A stretch of DNA of 64,000 nt from Sphingomonas prati (GCF_014643515.1 NZ_BMJP01000004.1:186001-250000); one strand, 5' to 3'. Shown: positions 8,461-20,158, numbered from the stretch's first letter. Made by a program: numbers and translations. The notes: generated from the sequence alone by a model not told the origin.

Positions 8461-9497
8461 TCGCCCCGCCGCTCGGCCGGCCGTTGGCGGCGGACCTGTT
8501 CAACGATCTCGATCCCGAACCGCCACGCCGCTGGACGGCGGTGCTGCCCGGCCTGATCGTCGCCGCGCTGGCCACCATGGCCGCCGGGTTCGTCGCGGAT
8601 CATTACGGCGCGCCGCTGACGCTGATGGCGCTGCTGATCGGGCTCGCGCTCAACTTCCTCGGCAACGATCCACGCATGGCCCCCGGGCTCGGGTTCGCAT
8701 CCCGGACGCTGCTGCGCTGGGGCATCGTGCTGGTCGGCGCGCGCGTGACCGGCGGGCAGATCGCGGCGCTCGGCCCCATGGCGCTGCTCGCCGTCGTGCT
8801 GATCCTGCTCGTCACGCTCGGCGTCGGCATCCTCGCGTCGCGCGCGTTCGGCATGTCGTCCGCATTCGGCGTGCTGGCGGGCGGATCGGTCGCGATCTGC
8901 GGCGCGTCGGCGGCGCTGGCGCTCGCCACCACGCTCGGCGAGCGGCGCGTCAATCAGGCGCAGCTGACGCTCGTGCTGGTCGGCATCTCCGCCGCCAGCG
9001 CCACCGCGATGTTTTTCTACCCGCTGATCGCGCACCAGATCGGCCTATCGGACCGCCAGGCGGGCCTCATGCTTGGCGCGTCTATCCACGACGTCGCGCA
9101 GGCGATCGGCGCCGGCTACTCCTTCTCCGACGAGGCCGGCGCAGTCGCCACGATCGTCAAACTCACCCGCGTCGCGCTGCTCGCCCCCGTCCTGGCGCTC
9201 ATCGCCGCCTGCTTCCCCGGCGCGGACGGCACGAAGGCGCGGCTGTCCGTGCCGTGGTTCGTCACCGGCTTCTTCGTGGTCGCGGCGCTCAACTCGGTCC
9301 TGCCCGTTCCCGCCGCCGTCGGCCGCTCTGCGCAGGTCGTCGCGACCGCCCTCCTCGCCTGCGCGGTGGCCGCGACCGGCATCCGCGCACCGATGAACGC
9401 GCTGCTCGGCACCGGCGCGAAACCGATCCTCGTCATCGTCGCCGCCTCGCTGGTGGCGCTCCTGCTCTCGCTCGCCGCCGCGCTGCTGATCTTCTGA
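8457..9497 (+). CDS. yeiH: YeiH-family putative sulfite/sulfate exporter
   Basis: 346-residue inner-membrane protein of the YeiH/PSE family (UPF0324), with about ten hydrophobic helices. The conserved GGSVAICGASAALAL segment and MLGASIHDVAQAIGAGYS stretch are diagnostic of this family. Family members are linked to export of sulfate or sulfite. Here the gene overlaps the sulfoquinovosidase stop (ATGA) and closes the desulfurization operon, so disposal of sulfite released by the monooxygenase is the natural inference. Confidence 0.85.
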   Translation: MIAPPLGRPLAADLFNDLDPEPPRRWTAVLPGLIVAALATMAAGFVADHYGAPLTLMALLIGLALNFLGNDPRMAPGLGFASRTLLRWGIVLVGARVTGGQIAALGPMALLAVVLILLVTLGVGILASRAFGMSSAFGVLAGGSVAICGASAALALATTLGERRVNQAQLTLVLVGISAASATAMFFYPLIAHQIGLSDRQAGLMLGASIHDVAQAIGAGYSFSDEAGAVATIVKLTRVALLAPVLALIAACFPGADGTKARLSVPWFVTGFFVVAALNSVLPVPAAVGRSAQVVATALLACAVAATGIRAPMNALLGTGAKPILVIVAASLVALLLSLAAALLIF

Positions 9498-9570
9498 CCC
9501 GCGCCGTTTGACCGCTCGTCCAAACCGCCCGATGCTGACGGCAAGGACGGGGCGGAGCGAGAGGGTGACG

Positions 9571-11661
9571 ATGCGGAACTTCCGGGAGCGGCTGCTCGCC
9601 GTCATGCTCGGCCTCGGCGCACCGTCGATCGCGCAGCTTCCGCCGCCGCCCCCCATTCCCCGCATGCCGCCGCACACCACCATCGCCGGCCCGCACCGCA
9701 TCGTCATCCCCAACCGCCCCGCCCCCGTCCCCGTCGTCCTCCATGTCGCAACCACCGGGTCGGACGACGGCGACGGGTCCGCCGCCCGCCCGTTCGCCAG
9801 CTTCGCGCGTGCGCAGGCCGCGGTGCGCCGCCTCAACCGCGATCATGACGTCACCGTCCGGATCGCGGACGGCACCTACCGGCTCGCCGTCCCGCTGCGC
9901 TTCACCGCGGACGACGGCGGCCAGAATGGCTTCGTCGTGCGGTGGGAGGGGGCGGAGGGCGCCCACCCCATCCTGTCCGGCGGCGTGCCCGTCATCGGCT
10001 GGCGCATCGCGGATCACACCCGCGGCATCTGGTCGGCAACGATCCCCAAGGGCAGCGACCCGCGCCAGCTCGACGTCGGCGGCCGACTCGCCCAGCGCGC
10101 GACGGTGGAAATCCCGCGCAGCGCGGTTGCATTCCACCCCTGGGGCCTAACCATCACCGACCCGGCGTGGCGCGTCCTGACCAACCTGCCCGACCAGGAC
10201 CGGATCGAGGTGGAGGGCACCAGCTGGTTCACCCACCGCCACGCGATGGTGGAGCGGATCGAGGGCGACCACATCGTCATGCAGCAGCCCGGCTGGCGCA
10301 ACAATCTGGTCGGCTACGATACGGTCGCCCGGCCCGTTTCGGCGGAGGTCGCGCGCCTGTTTCTGGTGAACGCGCTCGCCTTCCTCCGCGAACCCGGCCA
10401 GTGGTACGCCGATCCGAAGGCCGGCGCGCTCTACTACAAGCCGCGCGTCGGTGAGGACATGCGCCGCATCGCGGTCGTCCTGCCGCGGCTCGAACGGCTG
10501 GTGTCGATCGCCGGCAGCTACGACCGCCCGGTCCGCGATCTCGAATTCCGGCGGCTCGACTTCCGCCACACCAGCTGGCTGCAACCCTCCGGTCCCGAAG
10601 GCTATGCCAGCCAGCAGAGCGGGTCCTACCTCGCGGGCGCACTGACCGATTATCCGTCCGATCCGATCCGCGACTGCAGCTGGGGCTGCCGCCCGTTCGA
10701 GGCGATGCGCAACCGCTTCGCGCAACAACCCGCCGCGGTGCAGGTCGCCGCGGCCACCCGCATCACGTTCGACGACGATCGCTTCTCGCAACTCGGCCAG
10801 GTCGCGCTCGGCATCGGCAACAACGCCGATGCCAACGACAGCGGCATCGGTCTCGGCACCAGCGCGATCTCCGTCACGCGCAGCCTGTTCACCGATCTGG
10901 CGGGCGGTGCCATCATGGTCGGCGGGGTTCAGGCCGACGCGCACCATCCGTCGCGGCCCGAAATGGGGCTGCGCGACATCCTGATCCGTGACAACCGGAT
11001 CAGCGGCGTCTCGCACGACTACAAGGAACAGTCGGCGATCCTGGTCACCTATGCGTCCGGCACGATCATCCTGAACAACGACGTGTCGGACACGCCCTAT
11101 GACGGGATCGACGTCGGCTGGGGCTGGGGCACCAACGATCCGGGCGGCAGCGCGGAATATTGGCGCGGGCAGCGCGGTTATTACGATGCGCCCGGCAACA
11201 TCGTCTACGATACGCCCACCACGCTGCGCGACACCGCGATCGTCGGCAACCGCGTGACACGCGTGAAACAATGGTTCCCGGACGGTGGCGCGATCTACCA
11301 TCTGTCCGCCGATCCCGGCGCGCTGATCGCGGGCAACTACATCGCCGACGTCGCCGGGTCCGGCGGCATCGCGATCTATCTGGACGAAGGGTCGCGCTAC
11401 GTCACCGTCCGCAACAACGTGATTGACCGGGTCGGCGGCGTCTGGCTGAACCTGAATTCGCAGGATCATATCGCGCCGAAACGCACCGCGATGGACAATC
11501 TGGCGACCGGCAATTGGTACAACAGTGGCCGGTTGCAGGGGTCCTGGACCGACTATCTAAACAACCGGGCGGACGGCAACATCGCGGTCACCGGCGACGC
11601 CTGGCCCGCCGCCGCACGCCGCGTCATCGCCGAAAGCGGCGTGCGGCCGGACGCAAAGTGA
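9571..11661 (+). CDS. Secreted right-handed parallel beta-helix protein, probable glycan-active enzyme
   Basis: About 696 residues with a short signal peptide (start ATG 9571; preceding codons look non-coding). The N-terminal segment reads as a pectate-lyase-like beginning (LHVATTGSDDGDGSAARPFASFARAQAAV). It is followed by a beta-sandwich-like insert containing GQWYADPKAGALYYKP, a phrase typical of large beta-helix glycoside hydrolases such as GH141-like proteins. The C-terminal half has repeated helical coils (DILIRDNRISGVSHDYKEQSAI, YIADVAGSGGIAIYLDEGS). Substrate is unknown. It follows the sulfoquinovose operon by 73 bp on the same strand and precedes an esterase, so a joint role in degrading an acylated or sulfated glycan is possible but unproven. 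Confidence 0.75.
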   Translation: MRNFRERLLAVMLGLGAPSIAQLPPPPPIPRMPPHTTIAGPHRIVIPNRPAPVPVVLHVATTGSDDGDGSAARPFASFARAQAAVRRLNRDHDVTVRIADGTYRLAVPLRFTADDGGQNGFVVRWEGAEGAHPILSGGVPVIGWRIADHTRGIWSATIPKGSDPRQLDVGGRLAQRATVEIPRSAVAFHPWGLTITDPAWRVLTNLPDQDRIEVEGTSWFTHRHAMVERIEGDHIVMQQPGWRNNLVGYDTVARPVSAEVARLFLVNALAFLREPGQWYADPKAGALYYKPRVGEDMRRIAVVLPRLERLVSIAGSYDRPVRDLEFRRLDFRHTSWLQPSGPEGYASQQSGSYLAGALTDYPSDPIRDCSWGCRPFEAMRNRFAQQPAAVQVAAATRITFDDDRFSQLGQVALGIGNNADANDSGIGLGTSAISVTRSLFTDLAGGAIMVGGVQADAHHPSRPEMGLRDILIRDNRISGVSHDYKEQSAILVTYASGTIILNNDVSDTPYDGIDVGWGWGTNDPGGSAEYWRGQRGYYDAPGNIVYDTPTTLRDTAIVGNRVTRVKQWFPDGGAIYHLSADPGALIAGNYIADVAGSGGIAIYLDEGSRYVTVRNNVIDRVGGVWLNLNSQDHIAPKRTAMDNLATGNWYNSGRLQGSWTDYLNNRADGNIAVTGDAWPAAARRVIAESGVRPDAK

Positions 11662-11734
11662 GGACAGGCTTGCGCCGCCGCACCCGGCCGGCGATGATAC
11701 CGGTCACATAACAAGAACAGTCCGGGAGACCCCG

Positions 11735-12616
11735 ATGCGCCGCCTGCTCCTCCTCGCTTGCCTGCTGGCGGCCACCCCGTCCGTCGCGCAGGATCCCGCC
11801 CCGCAGTCCGAACCGCGCTACGCCAAGATCGCGCTCTGGTCGAACGGTGCGCCCGGATCGGCCGCACGCCGGGCGGAGCCCGAAGTCGCGCGCGACTATT
11901 GGGTCCGCAACATCCACGATCCCTCGCTGATCGCCTTCCCCGCCGCCCCTGCGCACCGCAACGGCGCCGCCGTCGTCATCATGCCCGGCGGCGGGCACAA
12001 GCTGCTCGTCTGGACCAACGAAGGGACGAAGGTCGCCACCGCGCTCAACCGGATGGGCGTCACCGCCTTCGTCCTCAAATACCGCCTCGCGAACGAGCCC
12101 GGCTCACCCTATTCGGTTGAGAAGGACGCCGCCGCCGACGCGCGCCGCGCGATGCGCTGGGTCCGCGCCCATGCCGCCGACTACGGTATCGATCCCACCC
12201 GCGTCGGCGCGATGGGCTTCTCGGCCGGCGGCGAACTCGTGACCCTGATCGCCGACAATCCCGAACCCGCCGCGCGCGCCCCCGCGGACGCGATCGACCG
12301 CCAGCCCGCACGCCCCGACTTCCAGATCCTCGTCTTCCCCGGCCCGCGCGGCCTCCCCGCAAAGGCGATCGCCACCGCCCCGCCCGCCTTCCTGGTCGCG
12401 GGCAGCCGCGACGCCTGCTGCGCCGCGCCCACGGTTGCGCTCTACGAACAGCTCCGCAAGGCCGGCGTCTCGGCCGAACTCCATATGTATGCCGACAGCG
12501 ATCACGCCTTCAATCTCGACGAATCGAACCGCATCTCGATCCTGCACTGGCCCGACCGGCTGAACGACTGGCTCGCCGACAGCGGCTGGCTCAGCCCGCG
12601 CGCGCCCGCGAAATAA
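11735..12616 (+). CDS. Secreted alpha/beta-hydrolase, BD-FAE-like esterase
   Basis: 293-residue exported carboxylesterase. The signal peptide is MRRLLLLACLLAATPSVAQ. The alpha/beta-hydrolase core shows an oxyanion motif MPGGGH, the nucleophile elbow GFSAGG, and acid and base in AGSRDACC and DSDHAFNL. Relatives include acetyl-xylan and feruloyl esterases. It lies 73 bp after the beta-helix gene on the same strand with a GGGAG ribosome-binding site, suggesting the two process one polymer in the periplasm, esterase removing acyl groups. Confidence 0.85.
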   Translation: MRRLLLLACLLAATPSVAQDPAPQSEPRYAKIALWSNGAPGSAARRAEPEVARDYWVRNIHDPSLIAFPAAPAHRNGAAVVIMPGGGHKLLVWTNEGTKVATALNRMGVTAFVLKYRLANEPGSPYSVEKDAAADARRAMRWVRAHAADYGIDPTRVGAMGFSAGGELVTLIADNPEPAARAPADAIDRQPARPDFQILVFPGPRGLPAKAIATAPPAFLVAGSRDACCAAPTVALYEQLRKAGVSAELHMYADSDHAFNLDESNRISILHWPDRLNDWLADSGWLSPRAPAK

Positions 12617-12619
12617 GCC

Positions 12620-13282
12620 TCAGTCCTCCGCCCAGCGCCGCAGCAGGTTCGATTGCGTCTTGGCGAGCAGGTCCAGCTCCGGCGTCTTGCCCAGCCGCTC
12701 GAACAGTGCGTGTCGCGCGGTCTCCAGGTCGAACAGCAGCTCGCGCTCGCCCGCATCGCGCACCAGGCTCCGCACCCAGGTGACCGCCGCCCGCCGCTCG
12801 CCGCGGCTTACCGGCGCCACGCGGTGCAAAGACGTCGTTGGGTAAAGGACCGCCGATCCCGCCGACAGCTTCACGTCCTGCTCGCCCGCCGCGGACTCGA
12901 TCACCAGTTCGCCGCCGTCATATTCGTCGGGTTCGGACAGAAAGATCGTCACCGACACGTCGGTCCGCATGCCCCCCATGATCGCGTCGTCGACATGGCT
13001 GCCATACTCCATCCCGGGCTCGTACCGGCTGAACAACGGCGGGCGCACGACGTGCGGCCGCGTCGCCATCCGGAACAGCGCGTTGGTTAGCAGCCGGTCG
13101 ATGACCAGCTCCTGCATCTCCTCCAGCAACGGGTCGCCGCGGTCGACCTGCTCGTTGTTCTTCACCACCCGCGCCTCGCGCCCGGCCGTCTGGCGCCCGT
13201 CTACGAACCGCGTCTGTTCGAGATTATTGCGCAACCATCGGAGATTGTCGGCATCCAGGACGTTGGCGATCATGATCAGCAT
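12620..13282 (-). CDS. PiuC-family Fe(II)/2-oxoglutarate-dependent hydroxylase
   Basis: 220-residue PKHD-type dioxygenase of the PiuC/YbiX family. Iron ligands are HVD in YGSHVDDAIMG and the distal His in SLHRVAPVSRG. The 2-oxoglutarate-binding Arg lies in the GERRAAVTW stretch. PiuC genes usually accompany TonB siderophore receptors and respond to iron; here none is adjacent, although a Fur-family gene lies about 500 bp away. The stop is 3 bp from the stop of the converging esterase gene. Confidence 0.9.
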   Translation of the reverse strand: MLIMIANVLDADNLRWLRNNLEQTRFVDGRQTAGREARVVKNNEQVDRGDPLLEEMQELVIDRLLTNALFRMATRPHVVRPPLFSRYEPGMEYGSHVDDAIMGGMRTDVSVTIFLSEPDEYDGGELVIESAAGEQDVKLSAGSAVLYPTTSLHRVAPVSRGERRAAVTWVRSLVRDAGERELLFDLETARHALFERLGKTPELDLLAKTQSNLLRRWAED

Positions 13283-13377
13283 AGGGGTCTCACGGTTCCG
13301 GCATGGGCTGTGGGCTACGCGCCCTAACGGTTCGGTGGAGTCGCCGCCAACCTTCGATCGAACAAGGAGTATTGTTT

Positions 13378-13686
13378 ATGCGTACCAAATTATGGGTCGG
13401 CGTCGGTGCCTTCGTGATCGCCCAGACCGGCCCCGTCATGGCGACCGAAGCCGCCGCCGCCACGCCGTTCGCGGCCACCGCGGACCAGCCCGGCGAAGGC
13501 GGCGAGAACGAACGCGGCGAAGGTGAGGGCGAAGGTGAAGGCCGCCGCCGTGCCACCCCGCCGCCCCGCGCCCGCCACATCGTCAAGCACCCGCGCCGCG
13601 CCCGTGCCGTCCAGCAGCAGCGCGGCCAGCGCGGCGAAGGTGAAGCCGAGGGCGGCGAGAACGAACGCGGCGAAGGCGAACGCTGA
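13378..13686 (+). CDS. Small exported Gly/Glu/Arg-rich low-complexity protein
   Basis: 102-residue protein of unknown function. The start ATG 13378 has a clear AAGGAG ribosome-binding site. A signal peptide (about residues 1-23, ending near VMATEA) is followed by an acidic block (GGENERGEGEGEGEG), a basic His/Arg-rich middle and a second copy of the acidic block (GGENERGEGER) at the C-terminus. The alternating acidic and basic segments suggest a disordered, possibly metal- or polyelectrolyte-binding periplasmic peptide. It sits just before a terminator. A long antisense frame exists but is a compositional shadow. Confidence 0.6.
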   Translation: MRTKLWVGVGAFVIAQTGPVMATEAAAATPFAATADQPGEGGENERGEGEGEGEGRRRATPPPRARHIVKHPRRARAVQQQRGQRGEGEAEGGENERGEGER

Positions 13687-13696
13687 CACTACCGAG

Positions 13697-13731
13697 GCCC
13701 GCCGCTCGCAAGCAGCGGGCCTTTTTTATTC
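13697..13731 (+). terminator. Rho-independent terminator
   Basis: The hairpin GGCCCGCCGCTC/AAGCAGCGGGCC is followed by TTTTTTATT, just after the small Gly/Glu-rich gene and before the Fur-family operon. Confidence 0.85.
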
Positions 13732-13762
13732 GCCCGAATGACCCGGGCAATCAGCCCGGCCA

Positions 13763-13791
13763 CCCTAATCTTGAGCCATTCAAGATTAGGG
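13763..13791. promoter_or_regulatory. Perfect 12-bp inverted repeat, probable autoregulatory operator of the fur-katG operon
   Basis: CCCTAATCTTGA, five bases GCCAT, then its exact reverse complement TCAAGATTAGGG. The repeat ends 14 bp before the Fur-family start codon. The size, AT content relative to surroundings and placement fit a Fur/PerR-type dimer site repressing furA-like and katG transcription. Confidence 0.65.
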
Positions 13792-13805
13792 TTTATAACC
13801 GTCAC

Positions 13806-16516
<2,711 letters not shown>

Positions 16517-16637
16517 GCCACATTGGGGAGGGGTCGCGTCCGCGGCCCCCGTCCGACGTGAAGATGTTAAGCGTATCAGCTCGGCAACATCCGTCATTTC
16601 AAACTAAATCAGAATTACAGTTCTAATATTGAACAAC

Positions 16638-16683
16638 AAAGCCCTCCGACGACCTTCCCCGGATGGTTGTCGGGGGGCTTTTT
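16638..16683 (+). terminator. Rho-independent terminator after katG
   Basis: A stem of about 15-17 pairs with G-T wobbles (AAAGCCCTCCGACGACC with GGTTGTCGGGGGGCTTTTT) ends in a T run. It lies in the 436-bp katG/TonB-receptor gap, whose remaining sequence is AT-richer than its neighbours. Confidence 0.8.
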
Positions 16684-16849
16684 CATGTCCCCCGAACATG
16701 TTGTTCCTCCGAGGTCCCTAGTCCGCCAGTATGACATTTCGCCTCATTGAACAGCCGCAACTGTCCGTCCGCCCCGGCGAAGACGTTACCGCTACCGCCT
16801 CGTGTGTGTTTCTAACTGCACACATCATCACAAAGACGACACGACATAA

Positions 16850-16879
16850 TTGACAACGCTTACCGAAGTGGTAGCAAGT
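16850..16879 (+). promoter_or_regulatory. Possible promoter/operator of the TonB-receptor operon
   Basis: A TTGACA hexamer (16850-16855) leads into AACGCTTACC-GAAGT-GGTAGC, an imperfect inverted repeat (GCTTACC with GGTAGC) that resembles LacI/GntR-type sugar operators found before glycan TonB receptors. It is about 75-100 bp before the receptor start. No good -10 box is visible, so this is tentative. Confidence 0.3.
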
Positions 16880-16952
16880 CCGCCGTAACGCTGAAAATAA
16901 TCGGCAATGTTAAGTATGACAAAAACGGCGACGAGCCGTAACGGGAGGGGTT

Positions 16953-19900
16953 ATGCGGGGTCCTAAGTTCTTGAGTTTGCTTGTTCGCTCGACATCGGTC
17001 GGCGCGATCGCAATGGTCATCGCGATGCCCGCGCTGGCACAGCCTGGCGGGATCGATCAGAACGCCCCGGCCACCAACGCACAGCCGGGTGCCGAGAACG
17101 CACCGGCCGTCGCACAGGTCAACACGCCGGCCGATGCCGGCACGACAGGTGACGAGATCGTCATCACCGGCGTCCGCGCATCGCTGAACCGCGCGATCGA
17201 CATCAAGCGTAACTCGGCCGGCGTCGTCGACGCCATCTCGGCCGAAGACATCGGCAAGTTCCCCGACACCAATCTCGCCGAATCGCTGCAGCGAATCACT
17301 GGCGTGTCGATCAACCGCGTGAACGGCGAAGGCTCGCAGGTTGCGGTCCGCGGCTTCTCCGGCGGCTTCAACCTCGTCACCGTCAACGGTCGCCAGCTCC
17401 CGGCGTCGAACGTCGACACCAGCGGCGGTAACGCGTTCGCGCGCGGCACCGGCCGTTCGTTCGACTTCCAGAACCTCGCCTCGGAAGGCGTCAGCACGCT
17501 CGAGGTCTACAAGACCGGTCGGTCGAGCATCCCGTCGGGCGGCATCGGCGCCACGATCAACATCATCACCCGCAAGCCGCTTGATGCCAAGGAAAGCGGC
17601 TTCAACGGCTCGATCGGCGCCAAGGCGCTGTACGACACGTCTGTTGAAGATGCCGAAAGCAAGAAGCGGCGCGCGACGCCGGAAGTTTCCGGCGTCCTGA
17701 GCTGGACGAACACGGACCAGACCTTCGGCGCGTCCTTGTTCGGTAGCTACCAGCTGCGTCACTCGACTTCGGTCAGCTCGACCCCGAACTACTGGAACGT
17801 CGTTCCGACCAGCACCTTCTTCGGCTCCGACAACGCTTATGTGAGCCCGACGACGCAAATTACCAACCGTCCGGGCGCGGACACGCCCTATGTGCTGATC
17901 CCGAACGACAGCCGTTACGCATTCTCCGAAAACCGGCGTGAGCGCATCAACGCGCAGGGCGTGCTTCAATTCAAGCCGTCCGATCGCCTTGAATTCACCG
18001 TCGACGGCCTGTTCGCACAGAACAAGCTGAGCGAACAGCGCGCGGAGCAGACCAACTGGTTCAACCGTCCGTTCGACCAGGTCACGTTCGACACGGGCAA
18101 GCCGTTCGCCAGCGCGCTGATCCTGCAAAGGAACGATGACGGGACCAAGGACAACGGTTTCGAGCAGCAGTCATTTGCGACGGAAACGCAGCTGAAGTCC
18201 TTTGGCGCGAATGCCAAGTGGGAATTCGCCGATAACCTGACACTGACGCTCGACGGGCATCACTCGACGTCGAAGACCACGCCGGACAATCCGAACGGCA
18301 CCTCCGCCACGCTGGTCTCGCTTGCCGCGCCAGTCGGCCAGTCGCAATCTGTCGACTTCACCAGCGGCTTCCCGCAGCAGTCGATCACGATCAACGACAG
18401 CATCAAGGGCAACGGAAACGGCATTCTCGACCTTGGCGATCTGGGCACGCAGGTCGGGCGCACGGTGACGGCGCAGCAGCGCCAGCGTATCAATGAAGGC
18501 CGTGTGCAGTTGGGCTGGGATCTGGGCGAGGGCAGCCGGTTCGACTTCGGCGGGAACTACATCGACCAGAAAATGAACTCGCGTGGTTCGCAGACGCAAC
18601 AGGCGCTCGGCGACTGGGGCGTGGGCGACACTGGAATTATCAGCCAGCAGGCGTCCGACCTAGTTCAGACCTATTGCCTGACCTGCAAGTTCGACAAGTT
18701 CAACCCGAACTCGTCCGGCGCGAGCCTGACGGCATTTCGTGGCAACGCCGTCGACCTGAACAATCTTTTCTCGCCTTATTATGCGAGCCGCGGCAACCCG
18801 GTGAATGCCAGTGGCAGCTTCAACGACACGGTCGGTGAAAAGACTTGGGCCGTGTTTGGCCAGTTGACCTGGGACGGCGAAATTGCCGGGCATCGTGCAA
18901 ACCTGCTGATGGGTGCACGCTACGAACAGACCCGCGTTCGTGCCAACTCGCTTCAGGCGGTCCCAACTGCCATCATCTGGCAGAGCGACAACGACTTCTT
19001 CGTCAATTTCGCTGGTACCGACACCACGCCCGTCAGCGGTCGCGGCAAGTACAGCAACCTGCTTCCCGCCGTCGATTTCAACATCGAAGTCGTGCGCAAC
19101 GTCAAGGCTCGCGCCTCGTTCAGCAAGACGCTGGCCCGGCCCGATTTCGGCAACCTCTTTGCGTCCGCGACTGTGGTACAGCCGCCTCGTCCCACGACGA
19201 TCGGTGGTGTTGCTACCGGCACTTCACAGAACCCGAACCTGCAGCCGCTCATCTCCGACAACTTCGACGTATCGGTGGAGTGGTATTACAAGCCCTCCAG
19301 CTTCGTCTCGGTCGGCTTCTTCGACAAGCGCGTGAAGAATTTCATCGGCACGGGCATCGTCAGTCAGAACCTGTTTGGTCTGCGCGATCCGAGCTCCGGT
19401 GCAGCCGGGTCCCGTTCGGGTACGGCTCGTGAACAGCTGGCGCTCAACAATTTCGGCATAACCGACGTCAACCTGTTCTCCTACACGGCGCTGCTTGCCC
19501 AGAACGGCGGAAACGTGGCGGCAGCAACCGCGACCTTGCTCGCCAATTCGAATAACGGCGTGATTAACCCAGATTTCGCCACTGCCCTGTTCACCGGCGT
19601 GGACGTCACCGCCAACGCGCAGGATCCACTGTTCAACTTCGCCGTCTCGCAACCGCTCAACAACCGTGAAGGCAAGATCCATGGCTTCGAAGTGGCCTGG
19701 ACGAACTTCTTCGGGAATTCGGGCTTCGGTTACGCCCTGTCCTTCACGAAGGTCAGCGGCAACGTAAACGTTGATCCCTACGCCGATCCGACCGTCAACA
19801 TCTTCGCACTCACCGGTCTTGGCGACAGTGCCAACGCCACGGCAATCTACGACAAGAACGGCCTGTCGGCGCGTGTCTCCTACAACTGGCGCGCCAAGTA

Positions 19901-20129
19901 TCTGAGTGCGACCAACGTGGGCGATGGTCGCAACCCGACCTTCACGGCCGCGTTCGGGACGCTCGATGCGAACATCAGCTACGACATCAACGAGAAGTTC
20001 GCCGTATCGCTCGAAGGGATCAATCTGACCAGCGAGAGCGTCCGGACCTACGCCCGGACGAAGGAGAACCTCGTCTTCGCTCAGGAACTGCGTCCGCGCA
20101 TCCTGATCGGTGGTCGCTATCGCTTCTAA
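16953..20129 (+). CDS. TonB-dependent receptor, Xanthomonas/Caulobacter (CUT-locus) type
   Basis: 1058-residue outer-membrane receptor. A signal peptide ends near ALAQ; the TonB box region is DEIVITGVRASL; the plug contains FPDTNLAESLQRITGVSINR and VAVRGFSGGFNLVTVNGRQLP, hallmarks of the large carbohydrate-linked class (TonB-Xanth-Caul); the C-terminal strand is GGRYRF. The start ATG 16953 has a GGGAGGGG site. It heads an operon with SapC, cupin-like and tryptophan-halogenase genes, a combination recurrent in sphingomonads, Caulobacter and xanthomonads. A hairpin terminator after it suggests attenuation between the receptor and the other three genes. The glycan substrate cannot be read from sequence. 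Confidence 0.92.
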   Translation: MRGPKFLSLLVRSTSVGAIAMVIAMPALAQPGGIDQNAPATNAQPGAENAPAVAQVNTPADAGTTGDEIVITGVRASLNRAIDIKRNSAGVVDAISAEDIGKFPDTNLAESLQRITGVSINRVNGEGSQVAVRGFSGGFNLVTVNGRQLPASNVDTSGGNAFARGTGRSFDFQNLASEGVSTLEVYKTGRSSIPSGGIGATINIITRKPLDAKESGFNGSIGAKALYDTSVEDAESKKRRATPEVSGVLSWTNTDQTFGASLFGSYQLRHSTSVSSTPNYWNVVPTSTFFGSDNAYVSPTTQITNRPGADTPYVLIPNDSRYAFSENRRERINAQGVLQFKPSDRLEFTVDGLFAQNKLSEQRAEQTNWFNRPFDQVTFDTGKPFASALILQRNDDGTKDNGFEQQSFATETQLKSFGANAKWEFADNLTLTLDGHHSTSKTTPDNPNGTSATLVSLAAPVGQSQSVDFTSGFPQQSITINDSIKGNGNGILDLGDLGTQVGRTVTAQQRQRINEGRVQLGWDLGEGSRFDFGGNYIDQKMNSRGSQTQQALGDWGVGDTGIISQQASDLVQTYCLTCKFDKFNPNSSGASLTAFRGNAVDLNNLFSPYYASRGNPVNASGSFNDTVGEKTWAVFGQLTWDGEIAGHRANLLMGARYEQTRVRANSLQAVPTAIIWQSDNDFFVNFAGTDTTPVSGRGKYSNLLPAVDFNIEVVRNVKARASFSKTLARPDFGNLFASATVVQPPRPTTIGGVATGTSQNPNLQPLISDNFDVSVEWYYKPSSFVSVGFFDKRVKNFIGTGIVSQNLFGLRDPSSGAAGSRSGTAREQLALNNFGITDVNLFSYTALLAQNGGNVAAATATLLANSNNGVINPDFATALFTGVDVTANAQDPLFNFAVSQPLNNREGKIHGFEVAWTNFFGNSGFGYALSFTKVSGNVNVDPYADPTVNIFALTGLGDSANATAIYDKNGLSARVSYNWRAKYLSATNVGDGRNPTFTAAFGTLDANISYDINEKFAVSLEGINLTSESVRTYARTKENLVFAQELRPRILIGGRYRF

Positions 20130-20158
20130 AGCGGTGGTTCGACGGTCTCGGAAATAAA

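Noticed and set aside
13390-13689. 99-codon antisense hydrophobic-looking frame (Phe/Ala/Leu-rich)
   Set aside because: Mirror of the Gly/Glu codon repeats on the plus strand; no ribosome-binding site.
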